Below are positions 1 through 8,678 of a DNA stretch of 64,000 nt, piece by piece. The first letter of the stretch is position 1; each line of letters opens with the position of its first letter. This DNA is from Clostridium sp. C105KSO13 (GTDB taxonomy: Bacteria; Bacillota; Clostridia; Lachnospirales; Lachnospiraceae): the NCBI RefSeq assembly GCF_001517425.1, contig NZ_FBWL01000163.1, forward strand, positions 47,357-111,356, given 5' to 3'. Both the position numbers and the translations under genes were made by a program. The notes beneath the pieces were generated by a model. That model was not told the origin of the DNA. It searched no databases and was given only the letters and a program-made list of their open reading frames with translations.

Positions 1-2
1 TA

Positions 3-245
3 TATCGTCTGATGTTTATTGCCAGGAATGCACCGGATATGTTCGGCTCCCTTGTAGCCTCCGGCATATTTGCACATATTGCGCTTCAGGTAATTTTGAA
101 CATAGCAGTTGTGACAAACCTGATTCCCACAACAGGAGTTACGCTTCCTTTTATCAGTTACGGAGGGACATCTATCTTGTTTCTTATGACAGAAATGGGA
201 ATTGCTCTGGGGATATCGCGAAAAATCCAGCTGGATGATCATTAA
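3..245 (+). CDS. SEDS family protein (FtsW/RodA/SpoVE type), C-terminal end
   Basis: Partial gene cut by the left window edge; the frame is open from base 3. SEDS proteins are polytopic peptidoglycan glycosyltransferases working with class B PBPs. The visible 80 residues contain the last membrane segments and the family hallmark P-TTG-TLPFISYGG followed by a terminal helix. It closely resembles the end of the complete ftsW-like gene at 10.1-11.2 kb (NIAVVTN, LPFISYGGTS), so it is an FtsW/SpoVE-like paralogue more than a typical RodA, though the subtype cannot be fixed from the tail alone. Confidence 0.85.
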   Translation, partial: YRLMFIARNAPDMFGSLVASGIFAHIALQVILNIAVVTNLIPTTGVTLPFISYGGTSILFLMTEMGIALGISRKIQLDDH

Positions 246-258
246 GTGAAAAAACATC

Positions 259-287
259 TTTTCATACAATATAAAGTGTGCTATATT
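259..287 (+). promoter_or_regulatory. Predicted sigma-A promoter for degV
   Basis: TTTTCA (259-264), 17-bp spacer, TATATT (282-287) with an extended -10 TG at 279-280. It lies in the gap between the SEDS gene and degV. Prediction by eye only. Confidence 0.5.
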
Positions 288-355
288 ATATGTAGTATTC
301 GAAACTATGTATTATAGGAGCGAAATGCATGATGTATGGTGCGGGAGGATATAAC

Positions 356-1195
356 ATGAGTTATAAAGTAATTGTTGACAGCTGCGGTGAATTAACTGAT
401 GAGATGAAGGAGAGCAATATATTTGAAACAGCGCCCCTGACGATGGAGATAGATGGTGTCCGGATTGTGGATGATATGTCATTTGATCAGGCTGACTTTT
501 TGAAACGTGTGGCGGCAAGCCAGACGAGCCCTAAGTCCTCATGTCCGTCACCCCAGGAATATATGGAAAGATACCACTGCGAAGCAGAACGGGTTTATGC
601 AGTTACATTATCTTCCGAGTTAAGTGGTTCATATAACAGTGCCGAACTGGGAAAGAAGCTGTATGAAGAAGAATATGGAGAAAAGGATATTTATGTATTC
701 AATTCACGTTCTGCATCTGTTGGAGAGACAGTGATTGCATTAAAGATTCAAGAATGCGAAGAGGCAGGTATGACCTTCGCGGAGATTATTGCGGCAGTGG
801 AAGAATATATAGAGGTCCAGAACACTTACTTTGTACTGGAGACATTGGATACGCTTCGTAAGAACGGAAGACTCACCGGGATTAAAGCAATTGTGGCCAG
901 TGCCCTGAACATTAAGCCCGTGATGGGAGCGAAGCCGGAAGGCGTTATCTGCCAGCTGGGTCAGGCAAGAGGCATGAAGAAAGCACTGGTGAAGATGACA
1001 GGACAAATTCTGGATGATCTGAAAAATCCAGAGGATAAAATACTGGCAATCGCACACTGCAATTGCAAAGAGAGGGCACTGGCAGTGCAGGAGTCAATTG
1101 TTCGGAAAGTAAAAGTAAAATCCAGTTTCATTGTGGATACAGCGGGCATCAGTTCCATGTATGCAAATGACGGTGGAATCATAGTTGTGATATAG
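356..1195 (+). CDS. DegV family fatty-acid-binding protein
   Basis: DegV-fold proteins bind a fatty acid; in Firmicutes FakB members present it to the kinase FakA for phosphorylation and entry into phospholipid synthesis. The start shows the usual strand I-V-D-S, the ligand-binding stretch LSSELSGSYNSA lies near residue 92, and KNGRLTG and the C-terminal half follow as expected. About 279 residues, normal for the family. I chose the ATG at 356 because GGGAGG lies 7 bases upstream and MSYKVIVDS aligns with family starts; an ATG at 329 with a weaker GGAG upstream is possible. The exact FakB subtype is not decided here. Confidence 0.88.
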   Translation: MSYKVIVDSCGELTDEMKESNIFETAPLTMEIDGVRIVDDMSFDQADFLKRVAASQTSPKSSCPSPQEYMERYHCEAERVYAVTLSSELSGSYNSAELGKKLYEEEYGEKDIYVFNSRSASVGETVIALKIQECEEAGMTFAEIIAAVEEYIEVQNTYFVLETLDTLRKNGRLTGIKAIVASALNIKPVMGAKPEGVICQLGQARGMKKALVKMTGQILDDLKNPEDKILAIAHCNCKERALAVQESIVRKVKVKSSFIVDTAGISSMYANDGGIIVVI

Positions 1196-1246
1196 AACGA
1201 TGTGTGTTACCATTAGGTATAGTTTGACACAAAGGGAGAGCAGAGT

Positions 1247-1486
1247 ATGAGTCAGGAAAAAGTAGACCGTTATAAAAAAGAAAAAGCCAATCGGAAGAAA
1301 ATTATGAAAAAACAGCGGATTAAGAATGCTCTGGAAAGGGCCGCCCTGGTACTGGCAGCATTTGCAGTGGTGGGATGGCTTGGCTTTTCTGCACATCAGA
1401 AGCAGGAAGCAAAGGAGGACCGGCCGGTTGCAGAAGTCAACTACGATGCAGTGAATGATTATATGAGTCAGCTGAGTAAAGGATAG
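1247..1486 (+). CDS. Small single-pass membrane protein, unknown function
   Basis: 79 residues. The first 28 are highly basic (many Lys/Arg, possibly helical), followed by one hydrophobic segment at about 29-49 and a short acidic tail, suggesting a type II orientation with the basic end in the cytoplasm. GGGAGAG precedes the ATG. It sits between degV and the terminator upstream of mraZ, so it probably shares the degV transcript. I do not recognise a family. Confidence 0.65.
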   Translation: MSQEKVDRYKKEKANRKKIMKKQRIKNALERAALVLAAFAVVGWLGFSAHQKQEAKEDRPVAEVNYDAVNDYMSQLSKG

Positions 1487-1508
1487 AATAGATAAAAGGG
1501 TAAGAACT

Positions 1509-1541
1509 GTGTAGTCTTTTCAAGACTGCACTATTTTTTTT
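1509..1541 (+). terminator. Rho-independent terminator after the degV unit
   Basis: 10-bp stem (1509-1518 with 1522-1531, one G-U pair), 3-base loop, then a run of T to 1541. It separates the degV transcript from the mraZ promoter. Confidence 0.85.
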
Positions 1542-1595
1542 GCGTAAATACCAGTAAAGCGAATGCCCTTTTGTGGTAAAAATTAAAAAAAACAC

Positions 1596-1624
1596 TTGAA
1601 AATGGGGTGAGTGTGGTTTACAAT
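1596..1624 (+). promoter_or_regulatory. Sigma-A promoter of the mraZ/dcw operon
   Basis: TTGAAA at 1596-1601, 17-bp spacer, TACAAT at 1619-1624. Transcription would start near 1631, exactly where the 10-bp repeats begin. Confidence 0.75.
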
Positions 1625-1630
1625 GGTGTC

Positions 1631-1680
1631 AAGTGGTAGGAAGTGGTAGCCAGTGGTGTAAAGTGGGAGCAATGTGGAGG
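1631..1680 (+). promoter_or_regulatory. MraZ operator: tandem 10-bp GTGG repeats
   Basis: Four consecutive 10-mers carry the core AGTGG in the same phase: 1631-1640, 1641-1650, 1651-1660 and 1661-1670; a fifth, shifted GTGG lies at 1674-1677. MraZ proteins are known to bind short TGG-containing direct repeats with 10-bp period upstream of their own operon and to repress it. The position immediately downstream of the -10 box fits repression of initiation. Confidence 0.75.
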
Positions 1681-1704
1681 CTCACTTAGAAGAAGGGGTT
1701 CCGG

Positions 1705-2142
1705 ATGCTGTTAGGGGAGTTTAATCACACAATTGATGGAAAAGGCCGATTAATCATTCCAGCCCGGTTGCGAGATGATTTGGGAGAAAGTTTCGTAATC
1801 TGTAACGGCTTGGAAGGCTGTCTTTTTGTGTACTCTATGGATGAATGGAACAATTTCGTCGCTGAACTGGAAACACTGCCACGGATGAATAAAGATGCCA
1901 GAATATTCAAACGTTATTTCTTTGGAAGCGCATCGGAAGGCAGCTTTGATAAGCAGGGGAGAGTTTTGGTCCCCCCCACACTAAGAAAAGCAGCCGGACT
2001 GGAGAAGGATGTTGTTCTTGTAGGAGTACAGGACCGCGTTGAAATCTGGGATAAAGCACTTTGGGAAGAAAGAAGTCAGGTCAGCGAAGAGAATCTCGAT
2101 GCGATTGCCGAACGTATGGAATCAATCGGTATCCGCATCTGA
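1705..2142 (+). CDS. mraZ: Transcriptional regulator MraZ
   Basis: 145 residues, normal length. MraZ is a ring-forming DNA-binding protein of the SpoVT-AbrB fold that controls the division and cell wall cluster. Two SpoVT-AbrB-type repeats are visible: GEFNHTIDGKGRLIIPARLR near residue 4 and SFDKQGRVLVPPTLR near residue 78, each with the DxxGR(V/L)-(I/V)P hallmark. The ATG at 1705 follows an AGAAGGGG box. First gene of the dcw operon, preceded by its likely own operator. Confidence 0.97.
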   Translation: MLLGEFNHTIDGKGRLIIPARLRDDLGESFVICNGLEGCLFVYSMDEWNNFVAELETLPRMNKDARIFKRYFFGSASEGSFDKQGRVLVPPTLRKAAGLEKDVVLVGVQDRVEIWDKALWEERSQVSEENLDAIAERMESIGIRI

Positions 2143-2176
2143 CCATAATGACGACTCATAACACATGGAGGCATTT

Positions 2177-3112
2177 ATGGCATTCAAGCACACATCAGTT
2201 TTACTGAATGAGACAGTAGACTTTCTGGCTGTGAAGCCGGATGGGATTTATGTCGACGCTACACTCGGCGGAGGCGGACATGCCTTTGAGGTGTGCAGGC
2301 GTTTAAGCAGCAAGGGGAGTTTTATAGGAATAGACCAGGATGGGGCAGCTATTGAAGCGGCTGGCGTCCGATTACTCGGCTTTGGGGAGAAAGTTACAAT
2401 AATCAGGAGCAATTATTGTGATATAAAGCCGAGGCTCCGGGAATTAGGCATGGAGAAGGTGGATGGAATTGTACTGGATCTGGGGGTATCTTCGTATCAG
2501 CTGGACACAGCAGAGAGAGGCTTTTCCTATCGAACCGATGCTCCTTTGGACATGAGAATGGATCAAAGACAGCAGATGACGGCGAGAGACATTATAAACG
2601 ACTACAGCGAATCAGACCTTTATCGCGTGATTCGGGATTATGGGGAAGACAGATTTGCAAAAAACATTGCCAAATATATCGTAAGGGCACGCGAAAAAAG
2701 CCCCATTGAAACAACAGGACAGCTAAATGAAATCATAAGACAGGCTGTTCCGATGAAGTTTAGGAGAACTTCAGGACACCCGTCCAAGAAGACATACCAG
2801 GCGATTCGCATAGAGCTGAATCATGAGCTGGATGTGCTGAGGGACACACTGGATGACATGATCGATTTACTGAATCCGGGAGGAAGGATTTGTATCATCA
2901 CCTTCCATTCACTGGAGGACAGAATTGTAAAAAGTACGTTCAGAAAAAATGAAGATCCGTGTACCTGCCCGCCGGATTTTCCTGTATGTGTATGCGGGAA
3001 AGTATCAAAGGGAAGGGTGATTACAAAGAAACCAATTTTACCTGGTGAAGAGGAACTGATAGAAAACAGCCGTTCAAAAAGTGCGAAGCTGAGAGTATTT
3101 GAACGGGATTAG
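2177..3112 (+). CDS. rsmH: 16S rRNA (cytosine(1402)-N(4))-methyltransferase RsmH
   Basis: SAM-dependent methyltransferase (MraW) that N4-methylates C1402 in the ribosomal P site. The start [16 protein letters not shown] loop [20 protein letters not shown], the (A/S)RGFSYR-D-PLDMRMD motif and C-terminal [12 protein letters not shown] are all present. About 311 residues. ATG 2177 is preferred because GGAGG (2167-2171) sits 5 bases upstream; the ATG at 2165 overlaps that box. Second gene of the dcw operon. Confidence 0.97.
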   Translation: MAFKHTSVLLNETVDFLAVKPDGIYVDATLGGGGHAFEVCRRLSSKGSFIGIDQDGAAIEAAGVRLLGFGEKVTIIRSNYCDIKPRLRELGMEKVDGIVLDLGVSSYQLDTAERGFSYRTDAPLDMRMDQRQQMTARDIINDYSESDLYRVIRDYGEDRFAKNIAKYIVRAREKSPIETTGQLNEIIRQAVPMKFRRTSGHPSKKTYQAIRIELNHELDVLRDTLDDMIDLLNPGGRICIITFHSLEDRIVKSTFRKNEDPCTCPPDFPVCVCGKVSKGRVITKKPILPGEEELIENSRSKSAKLRVFERD

Positions 3113-3192
3113 GGAAAAAAGGAGTATATCAAATATATCCGGCAGGAAGGGGAGAGCCTGACGGAACCAGTATTAAGAAAGGGGCAGACAAT

Positions 3193-3735
3193 ATGGCGGC
3201 AAGAAGAAGGATGTCAACAACCAGACAAGTGAGAAATACGAATAGCAGTCAAAGACAGGAATATATTTATGGCAATACAGTACGCCAGCCGGAAGCTGTG
3301 CCAGTGGGACGACCGCCGAAACAGCCGAAGCGGCCTGTCAGGACAAGCAGTCAGGTCCGCAAGAACCGCAGACGTGCACTGAGCATGAGCCGGGCATATG
3401 TGATATTCCAGATGATTGCCGCAGTCTGCGCAGTTATGATATGTGTGTCATACCTGAAGATACAGTCAGATATGACAGATAGATCTGAAAATGTTTCTGC
3501 ACTGCAGGAAGAGTTGACGGAATTAACAGAGCAAAATGACACGGCATATAGTGCTGTGGCAGATTCTGTGAATATGGAGGAAATACGCAGTAAAGCAATG
3601 AATGAGCTGGGAATGGTATACGCTGCGCAGGGGATTGTCATAGAGTATAACAGCCCCACCAGTGATTATGTCAGACAGTACAGCGATATACCTTCTGATG
3701 GTGTTCTTGCCAAGTCTCAGAATATAGGAGATTAA
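3193..3735 (+). CDS. ftsL: FtsL-like cell division protein
   Basis: 180 residues with a long basic cytoplasmic tail (1-65), one membrane segment at about 68-88, then a predicted coiled coil (about 90-120, spaced Leu/Glu) and a short extracellular end. This is the FtsL/DivIC topology; FtsL bridges the FtsW-PBP synthase to FtsQ/DivIB at the septum. Sequence identity in this family is low, so the call rests on topology and on the slot between rsmH and the class B PBP, where ftsL always lies. AAAGGGG precedes the ATG. Confidence 0.8.
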   Translation: MAARRRMSTTRQVRNTNSSQRQEYIYGNTVRQPEAVPVGRPPKQPKRPVRTSSQVRKNRRRALSMSRAYVIFQMIAAVCAVMICVSYLKIQSDMTDRSENVSALQEELTELTEQNDTAYSAVADSVNMEEIRSKAMNELGMVYAAQGIVIEYNSPTSDYVRQYSDIPSDGVLAKSQNIGD

Positions 3736-3746
3736 GGATATAAAAC

Positions 3747-5759
3747 ATGGCAAAGCGGAATAAAAAGAACAGATTTAAATTTTTAACAAAACGGTTTTCT
3801 AAGAAGATGCAACAAAAGCTGGTAATGCTGTTTATGGCAATTATACTGGCTTTTATTGTTCTTATTGGGAGAATTACTTATATTAACGCATCGAAGGGCA
3901 GCAGGTATACAAAGATTGTTCTTGACCAGCAGGAGTATGACAGCCGCGTGATTCCATATAAACGTGGAGACATTGTGGACCGCACCGGTACAAAGATCGC
4001 CGCAAGCGAAAGAGTATACAATGTCATACTGGATGTAGTTGCTCTGAAATCCAATGAGGACTATGAAGAGCCGACGATAAAAGCGTTGGTTGATATCCTC
4101 GGGATAAAAGAAGAAGACGTAAGAAAGGTAATCAAAGAAGCCCCTGACAGCCGGTATCAGATACTGGCAAAAGGAGTTGCCTATGATAAAGCACGGAAAT
4201 TCAAGGCGATAGAAGAGGACACAGAAAACCATCCGAATGTAAAAGGAATATGGCTGGAGGATGATTATAAAAGGCACTATCCATACGATACACTTGCAAG
4301 TGATGTCATAGGTTTTGTATCCTCAGAAAATCAGGGCGCAATTGGTATTGAAAGTGCCTACAATGACATATTAACGGGAACAGATGGGCGCGAATATGGC
4401 TATTTAGATGATGCTTCTCTGGCAAAGCGCACGGTAAAGCCGGCAAAGAACGGGAATACTGTGGTATCCACCATTGACGTGACTTTGCAGAGTATTGTGG
4501 AGCAGTGTATCAGAGAATTTAACGAGGAACATACCGGGGAGGTGAGAGAGGGGGAGCCGGGAAGCAAAAATACGGCCGTCATCATTATGAATCCCAACAC
4601 AGGAGAAATCCTGACGGAAGCCTCTTACCCGAACTTCAATCTGAATAATCCAAGGGATTTGTCCGGCATCTATACCAAGGAGCAGTTAGCAGCTATGTCT
4701 GATGAGGAAAAGCTGGATGTAATGAACAACTTATGGCGGAATTTTGCTGTCAGCGATGCCTATGAACCCGGCTCGACGATAAAGCCGTTTACGGTTGCAG
4801 CAGGCCTGGAGTCCGGAGCACTGACCGGTAACGAAGAATATGTCTGCAATGGTTTTCTTCATGTGGGGGACTGGGACATTTCTTGTCATCTCAAGACAGG
4901 GCACGGAGTAGAAACCATCGAGCAGTCGGTAGCAAACTCCTGCAACGTAGCCCTCATGCAGATGGCCAAAAGTATCGGAGTAGAGGATTTTGTAAAATAT
5001 CAGCATGTTTTTGGGTTTGGAGAATATACTGGGATTGACTTGCCCGGTGAAGCTGCCACATCGTCTCTCATATACACAAGTGAAAATATGGGAATTACTG
5101 ATTTGGCAATCAATTCTTTCGGGCAAGGCTTCAATGTGACAATGACACAGATGGCTGCGGCTTTTTCTTCTTTGATAAACGGGGGCAGCTATTACGAACC
5201 CCATACAGTAAAGCAGATTCAGGACGCAAGCGGAAGTGTTGTAGAGACAAAGAATCCGGTGCTTTTAAGAAAGACAGTATCGGCCGAGACATCCACAATG
5301 GTGAAACAATACATGAAAGCGGTCATGACATCCGGAACCGGGAAAAGTGCGCAGGTACCCGGCTATGATATCGGAGCAAAAACGGGAACTGCCGAAAAGC
5401 TTCCACGAGATCAGGGCAAATACCTGCTGTCCTTTATCGGATATGCTCCTCAGGAAAATCCGGAGGTGGTAGTTTATGTGGTAGTAGACGAGCCTAATGT
5501 TGAGAGGCAGGATAACAGTGCTTATGTACTGGGATTATCTCAAAAAATCATGTCCCAGATTTTCCCATATTTGAATATTACGACTACAGAGAACAGTAAC
5601 GCTGCTCAGGATGCGGCAGATACGGCTTCTCAGGGAACAGATTATGAAGCTTTTGATTCCGAGTATGAGGATACCTATACAAATCAGGATGGTTCTTACA
5701 TGGATGATAATTACAAACCGGACTTAGCTGACTGGGCTGAAGGACAGCCGACTGAATAG
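3747..5759 (+). CDS. Class B penicillin-binding protein (FtsI/PBP2b/SpoVD-like transpeptidase)
   Basis: 670 residues. One membrane anchor at about 24-46, dimerisation domain with RGDIVDRTG at about 73, then a transpeptidase domain carrying all three active-site motifs: S343-T-I-K346, S398-C-N400 and K545-T-G547. No PASTA domain. The last 60 residues are a low-complexity acidic tail rich in D, E, Y and Q, unusual for the family. It would crosslink septal peptidoglycan together with the SEDS protein encoded downstream. It starts 11 bases after ftsL and is most likely the vegetative division PBP of the two. Confidence 0.9.
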   Translation: MAKRNKKNRFKFLTKRFSKKMQQKLVMLFMAIILAFIVLIGRITYINASKGSRYTKIVLDQQEYDSRVIPYKRGDIVDRTGTKIAASERVYNVILDVVALKSNEDYEEPTIKALVDILGIKEEDVRKVIKEAPDSRYQILAKGVAYDKARKFKAIEEDTENHPNVKGIWLEDDYKRHYPYDTLASDVIGFVSSENQGAIGIESAYNDILTGTDGREYGYLDDASLAKRTVKPAKNGNTVVSTIDVTLQSIVEQCIREFNEEHTGEVREGEPGSKNTAVIIMNPNTGEILTEASYPNFNLNNPRDLSGIYTKEQLAAMSDEEKLDVMNNLWRNFAVSDAYEPGSTIKPFTVAAGLESGALTGNEEYVCNGFLHVGDWDISCHLKTGHGVETIEQSVANSCNVALMQMAKSIGVEDFVKYQHVFGFGEYTGIDLPGEAATSSLIYTSENMGITDLAINSFGQGFNVTMTQMAAAFSSLINGGSYYEPHTVKQIQDASGSVVETKNPVLLRKTVSAETSTMVKQYMKAVMTSGTGKSAQVPGYDIGAKTGTAEKLPRDQGKYLLSFIGYAPQENPEVVVYVVVDEPNVERQDNSAYVLGLSQKIMSQIFPYLNITTTENSNAAQDAADTASQGTDYEAFDSEYEDTYTNQDGSYMDDNYKPDLADWAEGQPTE

Positions 5760-5770
5760 AGAATACGCAT

Positions 5771-5820
5771 AACCTTACTTAAGATGTAATATGTTATAAA
5801 AATATCTTTTGTAAGGTTTT
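5771..5820 (+). terminator. Hairpin with T-run between the two PBP genes (terminator or attenuator)
   Basis: Left arm 5771-5785 pairs with right arm 5804-5818 (13 of 15 positions; the outer 8 bp are perfect), followed at once by T-rich sequence ending at the next start codon. The right arm contains the only purine-rich stretch (TAAGG) upstream of the second PBP, so the structure could both terminate transcription and hide the ribosome binding site. Confidence 0.6.
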
Positions 5821-5825
5821 TATTT

Positions 5826-7592
5826 ATGAAGAACAAAACATATAACAAGAGAAAAGTACTCATTGTCTTTACGTGTGCTTTTGCCATTCTTCTGGCACTG
5901 ATCGGGCGTCTGGCATATCTCATGATATTTGACGCAGAGTATTATCAGAAACAAGCAGAGTCGCTTCATGAGCGGGAACGGGATATTAAGGCGGCAAGGG
6001 GCGAAATTGTTGATAGAAATAATACCGTGCTTGCTACTAACAAGACAGTCTGCACCATTTCCGTCATACACAACCAGATTGAAGATCCGGAGCTTATTAT
6101 CCAAACTTTGGTAAAAGAACTGGACATGAATGAAGCAGCAGTCAGGAAACGTGTGGAGAAGGTTTCTTCTATAGAAAGAATAAAAACAAATGTGGAAAAG
6201 GAAACCGGGGACAGAATCCGCAATTACAACCTGGCAGGTGTAAAAGTGGATGAAGATTTTAAACGTTATTATCCGCACAATGAGCTGGCATCCAAAGTAC
6301 TGGGATTTACGGGAGGCGATAATCAGGGGATTATCGGCCTTGAGGTTAAGTATGAGGATTATTTAAAAGGAATTAACGGGAAGATTTTGACGACTACCGA
6401 TGCAAGAGGAGTGGAACTGGAGGCAAAAGCAGAGGATAGAATTGAGCCTGTGGCTGGACAGACACTTAAAATCAGTCTGGATTATAATATTCAGTCTTTC
6501 TGTGAGCAGGCGGCACTGAAGTCTATGGAGGAAAAGCAGGCGGACAGTGTATCCATACTGCTGATGAATCCGCAGAACGGAGAAATTCTGGCAATGGTCA
6601 ATGTGCCGGAATTTAATTTGAACGAGCCGTATATACTAAATACAGGGGTGGATGGAGATACATTGACTGATGAACAGCTGCAGGATCAGTTAAACCAGAT
6701 GTGGCGGAACGGCTGTATAAATGACACCTATGAGCCCGGTTCCACCTTTAAGATTATTACTACCTCCGCTTCCCTGGAGGAGGGAGTCGTAAAATTAGAT
6801 GACACATTTTCCTGTCCCGGATACCGGATTGTAGAGGACCGGAAGATAAGGTGTCATAAGGTGGGGGGGCATGGCTCTGAAACCTTTGTCCAGGGGATAC
6901 AGAATTCCTGCAACCCTGTTTTTATTGATATTGGACTTCGGCTTGGAGCCGACAGGTTTTATGACTACTTTGATCAGTTCGGGCTTTTTGGCCTGACAAA
7001 TGTAGATTTACCTGGTGAAGCAGGAACAATTATGCACAAGAAAGAGGATATCGGTCTGGTAGAACTGGCAACGATGTCCTTTGGTCAGTCTTTCCAGATT
7101 ACCCCGATCCAGATGGCCACAACGGTCAGCTCCCTGATAAATGGAGGAAAACGGGTGACACCTCATCTGGGAATGGAGGTTCTGGATAGAGAAGGAAATG
7201 TAGTGGAAGAACTGAAATATAAAGAAAGAGATGGAATTGTGTCCGAAGAAACTTCTGCCACTATGCGGATGCTTCTGGAAGGTGTTATATCGGAGGGAAC
7301 TGGAAAAAATGCTTATATCGAAGGGTATTCAATCGGAGGAAAGACGGCTACCTCACAGACACTGCCCAGAAGTGCAAATAAGTATATTTCCTCCTTTATT
7401 GGCTTTGCGCCGGCAGAGAACCCGCAGGTGCTGGGAATGATTGCGATACATAATCCCAAGGGGGTGTATTACGGAGGAACAATAGCTGCGCCTGTGATGA
7501 GAAATATTTTTGATAATGTACTCCCCTATCTTGGAATAGAAAAGGCAGAGATTGTGAATGATGATGAGCAGCAGGAAGCACAACAGGAGTGA
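5826..7592 (+). CDS. Class B penicillin-binding protein, SpoVD-like, with altered KTG motif
   Basis: 588 residues with membrane anchor at 11-33, RGEIVDRN dimerisation motif near residue 58, and a transpeptidase domain with S306-T-F-K309 and S361-C-N363. The third motif reads K506-T507-A508 in place of the usual KTG. It lacks PASTA domains and ends in an acidic tail. Tandem PBPs between ftsL and mraY match pbpB-spoVD of Bacillus, so this copy may serve the spore cortex; that is inference. No clear ribosome binding site precedes the ATG, only the hairpin listed above. The paralogue just upstream has an intact KTG. Confidence 0.88.
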   Translation: MKNKTYNKRKVLIVFTCAFAILLALIGRLAYLMIFDAEYYQKQAESLHERERDIKAARGEIVDRNNTVLATNKTVCTISVIHNQIEDPELIIQTLVKELDMNEAAVRKRVEKVSSIERIKTNVEKETGDRIRNYNLAGVKVDEDFKRYYPHNELASKVLGFTGGDNQGIIGLEVKYEDYLKGINGKILTTTDARGVELEAKAEDRIEPVAGQTLKISLDYNIQSFCEQAALKSMEEKQADSVSILLMNPQNGEILAMVNVPEFNLNEPYILNTGVDGDTLTDEQLQDQLNQMWRNGCINDTYEPGSTFKIITTSASLEEGVVKLDDTFSCPGYRIVEDRKIRCHKVGGHGSETFVQGIQNSCNPVFIDIGLRLGADRFYDYFDQFGLFGLTNVDLPGEAGTIMHKKEDIGLVELATMSFGQSFQITPIQMATTVSSLINGGKRVTPHLGMEVLDREGNVVEELKYKERDGIVSEETSATMRMLLEGVISEGTGKNAYIEGYSIGGKTATSQTLPRSANKYISSFIGFAPAENPQVLGMIAIHNPKGVYYGGTIAAPVMRNIFDNVLPYLGIEKAEIVNDDEQQEAQQE

Positions 7593-7612
7593 GATTTTGT
7601 TAAAATCAGAAC

Positions 7613-7641
7613 TACAAATGTGTATGAAGATATGATATACT
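7613..7641 (+). promoter_or_regulatory. Possible promoter for mraY
   Basis: Extended -10 TG-A-TATACT with TATACT at 7636-7641; the -35 region 17 bp upstream (TACAAA, 7613-7618) is poor. It would allow mraY and downstream genes to be transcribed past the hairpin at 5.8 kb. Confidence 0.4.
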
Positions 7642-7717
7642 AAATGAAGTGTCCGCCGGAAAATAAAGGTACGGCTGATATGTGTTCGTTTAACAAAAGA
7701 GATGAAGAGGTGTATGT

Positions 7718-8674
7718 ATGAGTTATCATGTAGTGATTCCGGTGCTGATTTCATTTGCGTTGAGCTTATTGATGGGACCGGTCGTAATACCGTTTCTCAG
7801 AAAGTTGAAGATGGGACAGACGGAGAGGACAGATGGGGTGCAGTCCCATTTGAAAAAGACAGGAACGCCTACAATGGGAGGTGTAATCATCCTGGGAAGT
7901 GTGGTAATCACCTCTCTGCTTTATGTAAAAAGCTATCCGAATATCATTCCCGTTTTATTCCTTACAATCGGCTTTGGACTGATTGGGTTTCTGGATGATT
8001 ATCTGAAGGTTGTGATGAAGCGCTCGGACGGTCTTTATCCGAAGCAGAAGATGGCACTGCAGCTTGTTGTGACGGCTGTTTTCGCCTATTATATTATACA
8101 AGTATCACGCATTCCGCTGACTCTTTTAGTCCCTTTTTCCGGCGGGAAATACTGGGATATCGGCTGGCTGGCAGTTCCGCTTTTATTTGTTGCTGTCATC
8201 GGGACTGTAAACGGTACTAATTTTACCGATGGTCTGGATGGCCTGGCTTCCAGTGTGACGGTATTGGTGGCGACATTTTTTACAGTGGTTGCCATAGGGA
8301 CCAGAAGTGGGATAGAGCCAATCACCTGTGCGGTCGTTGGTGCCCTGCTTGGATTCCTTTTATTTAATGTGTATCCGGCCAGTGTTTTCATGGGAGACAC
8401 AGGATCACTGGCTCTGGGAGGTTTTGTAGCCGGAACGGCGTATATGCTGCAGATGCCGCTGTTTATCATTATTGTAGGTATGATTTATCTGGTGGAAGTT
8501 GCTTCCGTTATCATACAGGTTACTTATTTTAAGAAGACAGGCGGGAAGCGTTTCTTTAAAATGGCACCCATTCATCATCATTTTGAATTAAGCGGGTGGT
8601 CTGAGACGAAGGTTGTTGCGGTGTTTTCCGTTACAACAGCGATTCTCTGCCTGATTGCGCTGATGGGGGTGTAA
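7718..8674 (+). CDS. mraY: Phospho-N-acetylmuramoyl-pentapeptide-transferase MraY
   Basis: Integral membrane enzyme transferring phospho-MurNAc-pentapeptide from UDP to undecaprenyl phosphate, making lipid I. 318 residues, about ten membrane segments. Diagnostic stretches include KKTGTPTMGG (near 46), the aspartate-rich GFLDDYLK, NFTDGLDGLA, and PASVFMGDTGSLALGG, then the basic MAPIHHHFE loop. AGAGG precedes the ATG by 7 bases. Between the PBPs and murD as in most dcw clusters. Confidence 0.97.
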   Translation: MSYHVVIPVLISFALSLLMGPVVIPFLRKLKMGQTERTDGVQSHLKKTGTPTMGGVIILGSVVITSLLYVKSYPNIIPVLFLTIGFGLIGFLDDYLKVVMKRSDGLYPKQKMALQLVVTAVFAYYIIQVSRIPLTLLVPFSGGKYWDIGWLAVPLLFVAVIGTVNGTNFTDGLDGLASSVTVLVATFFTVVAIGTRSGIEPITCAVVGALLGFLLFNVYPASVFMGDTGSLALGGFVAGTAYMLQMPLFIIIVGMIYLVEVASVIIQVTYFKKTGGKRFFKMAPIHHHFELSGWSETKVVAVFSVTTAILCLIALMGV

Positions 8675-8678
8675 AAGA

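Noticed and set aside
3..245. Calling the first gene RodA
   Set aside because: Its tail is closer to the FtsW/SpoVE-like gene in the same window and the rest of the protein is outside the window.
1223..1228. TTGACA before the small membrane protein gene as a promoter
   Set aside because: It is too near the start codon to leave room for a -10 and transcription start.
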